5,857 bases of DNA, taken from the NCBI GenBank assembly GCA_916720425.1, contig CAKARD010000081.1, positions 1-5,857 of the forward strand, given 5' to 3'. The stretch comes from an uncultured Kingella sp. Its GTDB lineage: Bacteria; Pseudomonadota; Gammaproteobacteria; Burkholderiales; Neisseriaceae. Under the pieces are notes generated by a model. It saw only the letters and a list, made by a program, of their open reading frames with translations. It did no database searches and was not told the DNA's origin. This document shows, in pieces, positions 1 to 5,574 of the stretch (the first letter of the stretch is position 1; each line of letters starts with the position of its first letter). A program made the position numbers and the translations under genes.

Positions 1-280
1 TAATAGGCAACGCATCACCATTACCTTGTGGATCACTTTGAAAATATTCAAAAGGCACTCGGGCTTCTTGGCTAAATTGCTCGGCAAGTTGTGCAAATTG
101 TGCCACATCATAAGGCTCATCACCCTTAACCACTTTGCCCATTTTTGAAAAAGTAGGCATAAACGATTTAAATGCCGTACTACGATTAATAGAAATGTCA
201 CCTTTGGGTGCACTCAATCCGCCACCACTGGGCTCACCACAAGCAATCAGTAACAAGGGTAAAAAATAAATAAATTTCAT
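1..280 (-). CDS. Cytochrome c'-type haem lipoprotein, 5' portion (runs off left edge)
   Basis: Reading leftward from the ATG at 280-278, 93 codons are open to the window edge. Residues 1-13 are a short hydrophobic signal ending in a lipobox, L11-I12-A13-C14, so the mature protein should start with a lipidated Cys; the next residue is Gly, compatible with outer-membrane sorting. After a Gly/Ser/Pro linker, residues 31-93 look like the first helices of the cytochrome c' family (Cytochrom_C_2): an N-R pair, AFKSFMPTFSKMGKVVKG, DEPYD, then an Ala/Gln-rich helix leading to F-x-x-S and ALPI. The family binds haem through a CXXCH near the C terminus, which would lie outside the window, so haem binding is not shown here. 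In Neisseria a lipoprotein cytochrome c' (cycP) helps tolerate nitric oxide; the same role is inferred. No clear Shine-Dalgarno precedes the ATG, but the signal peptide supports this start. Other cytochrome c556-like proteins are possible. Confidence 0.8.
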   Translation of the reverse strand, partial: MKFIYFLPLLLIACGEPSGGGLSAPKGDISINRSTAFKSFMPTFSKMGKVVKGDEPYDVAQFAQLAEQFSQEARVPFEYFQSDPQGNGDALPI

Positions 281-308
281 TGAGTTTGTATTGTTATATA
301 AAAACATA

Positions 309-314
309 ATTATA
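309..314 (-). promoter_or_regulatory. Candidate -10 box for the cytochrome c'-like gene
   Basis: Read on the minus strand, 314-309 is a perfect TATAAT about 29 bases upstream of the ATG. The best -35 match, TTGTAT at 339-334, is 19 bases away, which is too wide for a strong sigma70 promoter. I saw no full FNR-type dyad here. The region is very AT-rich, so a chance match is quite possible. Confidence 0.25.
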
Positions 315-405
315 ACGAAAAATACAACAGCTTATACAAAAAATCCAACTAGGAAAATTCATTCTATATTATTAAAATTCTAATCCGTGATATAGTGAGG
401 GCGTA

Positions 406-435
406 TTGGCATTTAATTCACTGCTGTTTTATTGT
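406..435 (+). promoter_or_regulatory. Candidate sigma70 promoter for glmU
   Basis: TTGGCA at 406-411 (four of six consensus bases) is followed after 18 bases by TATTGT at 430-435 (four of six). This would place the transcript start near 442 and give a leader of about 67 bases before glmU. It is the best pair in the 228-base divergent gap 281-508, but it is not strong. TATAGT at 391-396 is an alternative -10 with no good -35. Confidence 0.3.
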
Positions 436-497
436 AAAAAATGTCATTTTATGGAACCAAAATCACCATTGCTCAATTGTCACTGATCCCTATTATT

Positions 498-502
498 AAG
501 GA
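498..502 (+). promoter_or_regulatory. Ribosome binding site of glmU
   Basis: AAGGA lies six bases before the ATG at 509. It is a good Shine-Dalgarno match at normal spacing and fixes the glmU start, agreeing with the usual N terminus just before the LAAGKGTRM motif. Confidence 0.75.
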
Positions 503-508
503 AACCCC

Positions 509-1879
509 ATGTCTTTACACATTGTTATTTTAGCAGCGGGCAAAGGAACACGTATGTATTCCCAACAGCCTAAAGTCCTACACCCAATTGGCGGCAAAGC
601 CATGCTAGAACACATCATTGATACTGCTAGCGAATTACAACCCGATAGCATCCATGTGGTAATTGGCTTTGCTAAAGAGAAAATTATGGCAAAATTGGAA
701 CATAAAAATATCCAATGGGTCATTCAACATGAACAATTAGGCACTGCTGATGCCGTCAAAGCCGCACTCCCCCATTTGCCCAAGCATGGAAAATTACTCA
801 TATTGGCTGGCGATGTGCCGTTGATTGATGTGCAAACTTTGCAACAACTGATTCACACAGCAGGACAGGATATTGGTTTACTCATCGATAATGTAGACAA
901 TCCTACAGGCTATGGACGTATTATCCGCAATACACAACAACAAGTCATAGCAATTGTAGAAGAAAAAGATGCCAGTGAAGCACAAAAACATATTCATGAA
1001 ATCAACACAGGCATTATGTTGGTTCCACTAAAACCTTTACACCTATGGCTCAACCAACTCAACACAAATAATACTCAAGGTGAATACTATTTAACCGATA
1101 TTATCGCCTTAGCCAAGTTAGATAACATGGCAATACATCCTCTAACCATTCGTCATTCTTATTTGGCAGCTGGAGTAAATAATAAACAACAGCTTGCCCA
1201 ATTAGAACGGATTTATCAACACAATCTAGCCATACAATTAATGCAACAAGGTGTAAGTTTGCTTGATCCTCATCGCATAGATATTCGAGGTACGATTAGA
1301 ACAGGACAAGACGTAACGATTGATGTTAATTGCGTGTTTGAGGGTGAAAATATTTTGGGTGATGATGTGACAATTGGCGCAAATTGTGTTTTAAAAAATG
1401 TTACCATTGGACGTGGCACACACATCAAACCATTTAGTCATCTGGAAGATTGTAGCATAGGTGAAGAAGCACAAATTGGACCCTATGCACGTTTACGTCC
1501 TCATGCTGTATTGAGTGATAAAGTTCATATTGGTAACTTTGTAGAAGTTAAAAATAGTCAAATTGGCACAGGCAGCAAAATCAACCATTTGAGTTATATT
1601 GGTGACACAAGCATGGGAGAACGAACCAATATTGGCGCAGGAACAATTACCGCTAATTATGATGGCGTAAACAAACATCATACCCAAATTGGTAATGATG
1701 TGCGCATTGGTTCCAATACAGTTTTAGTTGCGCCTGTGAACGTGGGCAATAAAGCCACTATAGGTGCAGGGAGTGTCATTACTCGTGCTTGCCCAGAAGG
1801 CAAATTAACCTTGGCACGCACACGACAAAATACCCTAGACAATTGGGTACGCCCCGAAAAACCAACAAAAAATGCTTGA
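509..1879 (+). CDS. glmU: Bifunctional N-acetylglucosamine-1-phosphate uridyltransferase / glucosamine-1-phosphate acetyltransferase
   Basis: GlmU acetylates glucosamine-1-phosphate with acetyl-CoA and then couples it to UTP, giving UDP-GlcNAc for peptidoglycan and lipid A in the cytoplasm. At 456 residues it is full length. The N-terminal nucleotidyltransferase domain (about 1-228) has LAAGKGTRM at 8-16, K22, QLGT at 76-79, the metal-binding GDVP with D102, GYGRI at 134-138, EE at 151-152, EINTG at 164-168 and GVNN at 222-225. The C-terminal left-handed beta-helix (about 250-456) shows hexapeptide repeats of the I-G-x-x-x-x type and the acetyltransferase residues expected from E. coli GlmU: R330, K348, H360, Y363, N374, the NY pair at 383-384, S402, A420 and R437. 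No key residue is missing. It stands alone, without glmS next to it. No terminator separates it from the tRNA gene downstream, so its transcript may end at the shared hairpin. The sequence resembles the Neisseria enzyme as I remember it. Confidence 0.98.
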   Translation: MSLHIVILAAGKGTRMYSQQPKVLHPIGGKAMLEHIIDTASELQPDSIHVVIGFAKEKIMAKLEHKNIQWVIQHEQLGTADAVKAALPHLPKHGKLLILAGDVPLIDVQTLQQLIHTAGQDIGLLIDNVDNPTGYGRIIRNTQQQVIAIVEEKDASEAQKHIHEINTGIMLVPLKPLHLWLNQLNTNNTQGEYYLTDIIALAKLDNMAIHPLTIRHSYLAAGVNNKQQLAQLERIYQHNLAIQLMQQGVSLLDPHRIDIRGTIRTGQDVTIDVNCVFEGENILGDDVTIGANCVLKNVTIGRGTHIKPFSHLEDCSIGEEAQIGPYARLRPHAVLSDKVHIGNFVEVKNSQIGTGSKINHLSYIGDTSMGERTNIGAGTITANYDGVNKHHTQIGNDVRIGSNTVLVAPVNVGNKATIGAGSVITRACPEGKLTLARTRQNTLDNWVRPEKPTKNA

Positions 1880-1903
1880 CATATTTTAAACTACAGCTAT
1901 AAT
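1876..1903 (+). promoter_or_regulatory. Consensus sigma70 promoter of tRNA-Asn, overlapping the glmU stop
   Basis: TTGACA at 1876-1881 and TATAAT at 1898-1903 are both perfect consensus hexamers, 16 bases apart. Transcription should start around 1909-1911, leaving a 5' leader of only about five bases before the tRNA. The glmU stop codon TGA at 1877-1879 lies inside the -35 box, so the promoter is partly embedded in the end of glmU. Confidence 0.88.
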
Positions 1904-1914
1904 GGCTTACTTAT

Positions 1915-1990
1915 TCCCTGATAGCTCAGTCGGTAGAGCGACGGACTGTTAATCCGCAGGTCGCTGGTTCGAGCCCAGCTCGGGGAGCCA
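1915..1990 (+). tRNA. tRNA-Asn (anticodon GTT)
   Basis: The 76-base gene folds as a complete cloverleaf. The seven-pair acceptor stem joins TCCCTGA at 1915-1921 to TCGGGGA at 1980-1986, with one T-G wobble. The D arm contains AGCTCAGTCGGTAGAGC. The anticodon loop is CTGTTAA with GTT at 1948-1950, reading Asn codons AAC and AAU. The T arm has GGTTCGAG. The discriminator is G1987 and the CCA end (1988-1990) is encoded. It has its own strong promoter and terminator and looks functional. Confidence 0.98.
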
Positions 1991-1995
1991 AATTT

Positions 1996-2035
1996 AAACC
2001 GTCTAAACAGTTGTTTAGACGGTTTTATATTTTTA
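1996..2035 (+). terminator. Rho-independent terminator after tRNA-Asn
   Basis: A perfect 13-bp inverted repeat (1996-2008 against 2013-2025) closes a four-base AGTT loop and is followed by a T-rich run, TTTTATATTTTT. It begins five bases after the tRNA CCA end. It should stop both the tRNA transcript and glmU read-through. On the other strand the hairpin is followed by TTTAAATTT, so it may also work for the leftward gene ending at 2113. The arm core CCGTCTAAAC resembles, but does not match, a Neisseria uptake-sequence hairpin. Confidence 0.9.
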
Positions 2036-2038
2036 TAC

Positions 2039-2064
2039 TACAAATTAGTTTGTATTTATTTTAT
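2039..2064 (+). terminator. Weak AT-rich hairpin with T-rich tail
   Basis: TACAAA at 2039-2044 and TTTGTA at 2049-2054 form a six-pair stem with a TTAG loop, followed by TTTATTTTAT. The stem has a single G-C pair per arm and would be unstable. It may be a minor back-up to the strong terminator just before it, or simply AT-rich spacer between converging genes. Confidence 0.2.
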
Positions 2065-2112
2065 ATCTAAAGTTTCTAAGCGTAGTGTCCTGATTCATTC
2101 TCTAAAAAACAA

Positions 2113-3600
2113 TTATAATTTACCAACCCATAAAAACAATATCACCATACATGAAACAATAAATGAAATCACCAAATCAAATAAATCCATCTCAAACCAT
2201 GCAGAAAGATTCAGAAAGATATAAACAGAAATCAGTTTACCTCTTAATAACTTAATTTTTTGCTCATCACCAGATTCTGGGATAGAAATATGAAATGCTT
2301 GCATCATGTCTTGATAAGAAATGGCTGTGCTACTGCTCCATGCCAGTTCATTACGAGATCGTTCTGCACATAAGCGACTGTTTCCCTTTTGATAATCCTG
2401 GTATACATTCACATCACCTGCACGAATTTGCCAATAAAAAGCCCCCACAGCAAAAGTAACACGTCCACCATAGTCATACAGTTTTTGACTTTGTTTAGGT
2501 TGATTGTTGTGATCTAAACTAGGAAAACTGCGAAGTGTATGTGATATACGCCATGCATCTTCAGTTTCAATAAGCCATAAAAAACCATTTTGTCTAGAAT
2601 AAAGTAAATATTCACGCCAAAATCCTTGTGCTTTTATGCCTTCTTTAGGGTCACCATTAAGTATGGCTTGAGCATCATCCGCATGAATTTCTTCATAATG
2701 AACCGCACCAACAACAATATAAAAAATATTATCTATTTGCCCCTTTTTACCTAAGGGTAAAGTCAGCGCATCTTGTTGTGCAATACGCATGACATTTGCC
2801 TGCATTAGTTGTATATCTTCGGTACTAACATTCAATTCGCTACCGCAGCTTGGACAAATAACAATAGGCGTGACACCCGCTTGCCAATAAACAGAAGAAC
2901 CACATTGTGGGCAGCTTTTACTTTCGCTTTGCCCTTTTAGTTTCATTGGTTCTGTATTGCCATGAACATAAATCAATGATAATTGCGACAGCTCAACCAT
3001 AAATCCGAAATAAGATAAGGGAGGATCTTGACTATAATCTAACGTTAACAGTGCATTTTCACAACGCCAATCTATCACGCGATTTTCGTAATGTTCTGGT
3101 AATTCAAAGGGTAATTCACCTTCTGCATGAGCACGTGCTAATTGAATATGGCGTTTATCACTGGCAACAAAGATTTTACTCCATCGCAAAGTATCAACAC
3201 CTGCTATGACACGGTCAAACTCGGGTATAGAAGAAGTAGAAATTTCACATGATTGTACCAGAGTATATAAATCGCCTACTTCAGATAACCAACCAAATGA
3301 ACCATCATCAAATGCGATATACCACTCATTCCAAATGCCTGCATCATATTGCACTTGTAAGCGCCCAATTAGCGTAAATGATTTATCCATAAACCGCCCT
3401 TGAACACCCAAGTGTAATGGCGAGAAATCTTCTAATAAAGCACTGTCTCGCCCAGTATCATGCAAATGATGATCATGATATATTAATTGGCTTTGACAAT
3501 ACGGACAAACTACTGTTATCGTTGTAGCAGAATAAACATCAACGGGTGCGCCACAACTGGGACAATTAATATGGAATAAAGCAGACAATGAGTTATCCAT
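2113..3600 (-). CDS. Duplicated zinc-ribbon / DUF4178 domain membrane-tailed protein of unknown function
   Basis: This 495-residue protein is built as a tandem duplication. Each half opens with a four-Cys zinc ribbon: C13-x2-C16 with C32-x2-C35, then C230-x2-C233 with C249-x2-C252. Each ribbon is followed by a DUF4178-like beta-rich domain (about 65-205 and 283-430) carrying the family's W-x-E-[WY] ... GWL/LWL-x-E signature at 90-106 and 328-345. The C-terminal stretch 455-492 is hydrophobic, with one probable membrane span at about 473-492 and a weaker one before it, and the protein stops three residues after it. No signal peptide is seen, so the ribbons are probably cytoplasmic. The biochemical role of DUF4178 is unknown. 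In other bacteria I recall such genes beside polyamine or S-adenosylmethionine decarboxylase-like genes and small membrane-protein genes; none is present here. No Shine-Dalgarno precedes the ATG at 3600-3598; the start is chosen because the first zinc ribbon begins 12 residues later. Confidence 0.85.
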   Translation of the reverse strand: MDNSLSALFHINCPSCGAPVDVYSATTITVVCPYCQSQLIYHDHHLHDTGRDSALLEDFSPLHLGVQGRFMDKSFTLIGRLQVQYDAGIWNEWYIAFDDGSFGWLSEVGDLYTLVQSCEISTSSIPEFDRVIAGVDTLRWSKIFVASDKRHIQLARAHAEGELPFELPEHYENRVIDWRCENALLTLDYSQDPPLSYFGFMVELSQLSLIYVHGNTEPMKLKGQSESKSCPQCGSSVYWQAGVTPIVICPSCGSELNVSTEDIQLMQANVMRIAQQDALTLPLGKKGQIDNIFYIVVGAVHYEEIHADDAQAILNGDPKEGIKAQGFWREYLLYSRQNGFLWLIETEDAWRISHTLRSFPSLDHNNQPKQSQKLYDYGGRVTFAVGAFYWQIRAGDVNVYQDYQKGNSRLCAERSRNELAWSSSTAISYQDMMQAFHISIPESGDEQKIKLLRGKLISVYIFLNLSAWFEMDLFDLVISFIVSCMVILFLWVGKL

Positions 3601-3892
3601 GGTATAAATTTAAGAGAGGTCAAACAAATCCATCATATAATCTGAGTTAAATCATTTTTTGGGAAGGCATCCCCATCCTATGTATTATCCCCCAAGCCCA
3701 CCCTCACGTTTTTCAAATCAATATCGGGTTGTAACAATGCATGATGCATCATGATAGATAAACAATACAGGGCTAATTAGTGCAATAGCAAAATGCCCAA
3801 TGCGTTGCCCATCACGCTGTTATATCCAACCATAGGTTGTGAAAGATGATATTCGCTTTTGAAAGACGTTACCAAATTATACAGATATGATT
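3601..3892. other. 292-bp spacer between two leftward genes, no convincing gene
   Basis: This is the longest stretch without a gene. It would hold the promoter of the DUF4178 gene, but I find no strong -35/-10 pair on the minus strand. It contains a 14-bp palindrome (3740-3753), a five-pair hairpin (3827-3839), the sequence GGGA-N5-TCCC near 3661-3673, and a locally GC-richer patch around 3790-3830. On the minus strand a 40-codon stretch without an ATG start, open from about 3896 to its stop TAA at 3777-3779, includes MVGYNSVMGNALGILLLH. A shorter open stretch in another frame follows it. I recognise neither as a protein. They could be eroded coding sequence, part of a dispersed intergenic repeat, or chance. 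Confidence 0.4.
3740..3753. repeat. Perfect 14-bp palindrome in the DUF4178 upstream region
   Basis: CATGATGCATCATG is identical to its own reverse complement. It lies about 140 bases upstream of the DUF4178 gene start and downstream of the DIP1984-family gene. It could be an operator for a dimeric regulator, but the distance from the gene is large and no adjacent promoter is evident. Confidence 0.4.
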
Positions 3893-4345
3893 CTATAACT
3901 CACTACTCCAATTGGTTTCTTGTATCATTAAATCCAATTCGCGTACAGTTTTTGCAATTTTATCGGCTTGGGTACGAATGGCTTTGACATCTATTGCCGA
4001 GAGCATTTTAATTTCACTGCGACTATATCGGCTTTGTTCGGGTATGGCAGCGTTGGCCAGTTCCACCAGTGCCGCATGTTCTTGGGTGAGCGCATCACGT
4101 TGCGCCAGTGCTGTAGTCATTTTGATGCCATTGGGTAACTGAATTCGGCTATTACATAAATTAATTTGACTCACCAAATCTTGCCATTGTTTTAATACCT
4201 GACGAAACTCATGCAACAACTCTTTAGGATCTTCAACTGGTGTTTCCCCTTCTTGATATTGAGCATTTTGTGTCATACGTTGGGTTAATTGGTGCAAACG
4301 GCGTTGCAAATCTGCACGTTCAGCCAAGGCGTGAGCAAGTTTCAT
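3893..4345 (-). CDS. DIP1984 family protein of unknown function
   Basis: The 150-residue product matches the DIP1984 family as I recall it along its whole length: MKLAHALAERADLQRRL at the start, QEGE and EDP at 31-40, a central N-x-x-N/R region, the block RYSRSEIK at 106-113, and the ending LMIQETNWSSEL. It is almost entirely helical, with heptad-like Leu and Ala spacing, so a soluble cytoplasmic helical bundle or coiled coil is likely. There is no signal peptide or membrane span. Some databases label relatives 'septicolysin'; I see nothing that supports a toxin role. The gene is divergent from kdsC across a 123-base gap and is followed, after 292 bases, by the DUF4178 gene on the same strand. 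The start is fixed by a strong ribosome binding site. No clear terminator follows the stop. Confidence 0.88.
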   Translation of the reverse strand: MKLAHALAERADLQRRLHQLTQRMTQNAQYQEGETPVEDPKELLHEFRQVLKQWQDLVSQINLCNSRIQLPNGIKMTTALAQRDALTQEHAALVELANAAIPEQSRYSRSEIKMLSAIDVKAIRTQADKIAKTVRELDLMIQETNWSSEL

Positions 4346-4352
4346 AATTTAT

Positions 4353-4358
4353 CTCCTT
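4353..4358 (-). promoter_or_regulatory. Ribosome binding site of the DIP1984-family gene
   Basis: On the minus strand AAGGAG (4358-4353) sits seven bases before the ATG at 4345-4343. It is the strongest Shine-Dalgarno in the window and confirms the start. Confidence 0.8.
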
Positions 4359-4427
4359 GATATGAAAGCTTATCATTACTTTTATTGTTAGGCAACATAA
4401 GCAAATTTCATGCAATAAGGTGAAATC

Positions 4428-4436
4428 TGATAAAAT
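4428..4436 (+). promoter_or_regulatory. Candidate extended -10 promoter of the kdsC-lptC-lptA operon
   Basis: TGATAAAAT combines the extended TG-N element with a five-of-six -10 box (TAAAAT at 4431-4436). The best -35 in reach, TTCATG at 4407-4412, is poor, which suits an extended -10 promoter. Transcription would start near 4443, leaving a leader of about 26 bases. The 123-base divergent gap 4346-4468 must also hold the promoter of the DIP1984-family gene, which I could not locate with confidence. Confidence 0.4.
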
Positions 4437-4468
4437 CATAACATGTTTGATTACCTTAATAATACATT

Positions 4469-5008
4469 ATGTTTTCTCATGTTAATCCGCAGGCAATAGA
4501 TTGTGCACAACACATTAAGCTTTTGGTGTTAGATGTGGACGGAGTCTTAACCACTGGACAATTATTCATTGCCCCTAGTGGTGAAGTGATAAAACCGTTT
4601 AATACATTGGACGGTCATGGCTTAAAACTACTCATGCAAACGGGCGTACACGTTGCTATTATTACCGCACGTAGCGATAAAGCTGTGGCATTTCGCGCAC
4701 AACAGCTGGGTATTAAACATTATTTTTACGGCATAGATGATAAAAAACAAGCTTATGAACTGCTATTAAAGCAGTTAGATCTAACCCCTGCGCAATGTGC
4801 CATGATCGGTGATGATGTGATTGATATGCCTATACTCAATCATTGCGCTTTGCCCATTGCGGTACAAAATGCGCACGATTGGGTAAAACAACATTGTTTA
4901 TATATTACCCAAAAATCAGGGGGCATGGGTGCGGTGCGTGAAGTGTGCGACATGATTATGTACGCACAAGGCACGTTAAATAGTATTTTGAACGGATATC
5001 GTCAATGA
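4469..5008 (+). CDS. kdsC: 3-deoxy-D-manno-octulosonate 8-phosphate phosphatase (Kdo-8-phosphate phosphatase)
   Basis: KdsC hydrolyses Kdo-8-phosphate to free Kdo, the inner-core sugar of LPS, in the cytoplasm. The 179-residue protein is a small capless HAD phosphatase of the usual length. Motif I is DVDGVLT at 22-28, with nucleophile D22 and general acid D24. Motif II is ITAR at 65-68 with T66 or T-equivalent at this site. The motif III Lys is in DDKK at 90-93, and the motif IV acidic pair is GDDVIDMP at 114-121. The C-terminal GGMGAVRE at 151-158 is typical of KdsC. The start at 4469 lacks a clear Shine-Dalgarno, but only about 16 residues precede the first beta strand, as expected. The stop overlaps the lptC start by four bases (ATGA). 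kdsD, often upstream of kdsC in Neisseria and E. coli, is absent here. Confidence 0.96.
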   Translation: MFSHVNPQAIDCAQHIKLLVLDVDGVLTTGQLFIAPSGEVIKPFNTLDGHGLKLLMQTGVHVAIITARSDKAVAFRAQQLGIKHYFYGIDDKKQAYELLLKQLDLTPAQCAMIGDDVIDMPILNHCALPIAVQNAHDWVKQHCLYITQKSGGMGAVREVCDMIMYAQGTLNSILNGYRQ

Positions 5009-5574
5009 ATCGTTTTCGTAGTTGGGTATTTCCACTGGCTTTGGCTTTAATTTTGGGTAGCTTAACTGCATGGTTAGGGCGTATCAGTGAAATTGTGATT
5101 GAAGAAGTTAAATTGCCTCCTAATGAGCCACAATATATAGGACAAGGATTGTCTGCTAAACGCTTTGATAAAACAGGTGTACTCAATATGCAATTAGATG
5201 CGCCCAAAGGTTGGCAATTACCTGATCAAAAAGATGTATTTTTTGAACAACCCTATTTGCAAATATATGAACAAGAAGCGCAACAATACAGCGTATTGAG
5301 CGATCAAGCGCGTTATGAAATTGCCAGTAAAAAAGTTTTTTTACAAAATCATGTTATTCTTAACAAAGCCCCACAAAACAACCACCCAGCAGGACAAGTT
5401 CTCACGGATTGGTTAAATGTGGATACCCAAACGCAAATTGCACAAACCGATGCTCCTGTGCGCTATCAATATGGACAATCGCAAGGTACATCACTGGGTA
5501 TGACCTATGACAATAAACAAGGGCTGCTAAGTTTGCCCGCACAAGTAAGAGCCATAATCTATGAAACCAAATAA
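5005..5574 (+). CDS. lptC: LPS export system protein LptC
   Basis: LptC is the bitopic inner-membrane component that receives LPS from the LptB2FG transporter and hands it to periplasmic LptA. The 189-residue product matches the family's length. A single N-terminal membrane anchor spans about 8-24, after a short positively charged N terminus (R4, R6). The periplasmic part, from about 30, has the beta-jellyroll pattern: EPQYIGQGLSAKRFDKTG near 41-58, the A-R-Y-x-x-x-x-K-x-V-x-L-x-x-x-V repeat near 102-117, and a late strand with G-x-x-Y-D-x-x-x-G-L-L-x-L near 165-177. The ATG overlaps the kdsC stop and the end overlaps lptA, so translation is probably coupled. LptC is poorly conserved in sequence; the identification rests on topology, pattern and position between kdsC and lptA. 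Confidence 0.93.
   Translation: MNRFRSWVFPLALALILGSLTAWLGRISEIVIEEVKLPPNEPQYIGQGLSAKRFDKTGVLNMQLDAPKGWQLPDQKDVFFEQPYLQIYEQEAQQYSVLSDQARYEIASKKVFLQNHVILNKAPQNNHPAGQVLTDWLNVDTQTQIAQTDAPVRYQYGQSQGTSLGMTYDNKQGLLSLPAQVRAIIYETK

Noticed and set aside
441..533. A 30-codon open frame starting near the predicted glmU transcript start and overlapping the start of glmU
   Set aside because: It has no ribosome binding site and no recognisable product, and it runs through the glmU Shine-Dalgarno. Chance is the simpler explanation.
496..723. Minus-strand open frame of 75 codons across the glmU start
   Set aside because: It lies opposite well-conserved GlmU codons and has no recognisable protein or start signal; it is a shadow of glmU.
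1915..1990. tRNA gene as an integration site for a genomic island
   Set aside because: No integrase, no repeated 3' end of the tRNA downstream and no shift in composition; the following genes look native.
3206..3403. Plus-strand open frame of 65 codons inside the DUF4178 gene
   Set aside because: It is antisense to a conserved domain, with no ribosome site or family resemblance.
3655..3675. T-run followed by GGGA-N5-TCCC near the start of the DUF4178 gene
   Set aside because: The stem has only four pairs and the T-run is on the wrong side for a terminator on either strand.
4446..4460. TTGAT-N4-TTAAT resembling an FNR-type dyad upstream of kdsC
   Set aside because: The second half-site is poor, and LPS synthesis genes are not expected FNR targets; the match is typical of AT-rich spacer.
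4956..5207. Minus-strand open frame of 83 codons across the kdsC-lptC junction
   Set aside because: It lies opposite two real genes and shows no recognisable protein.
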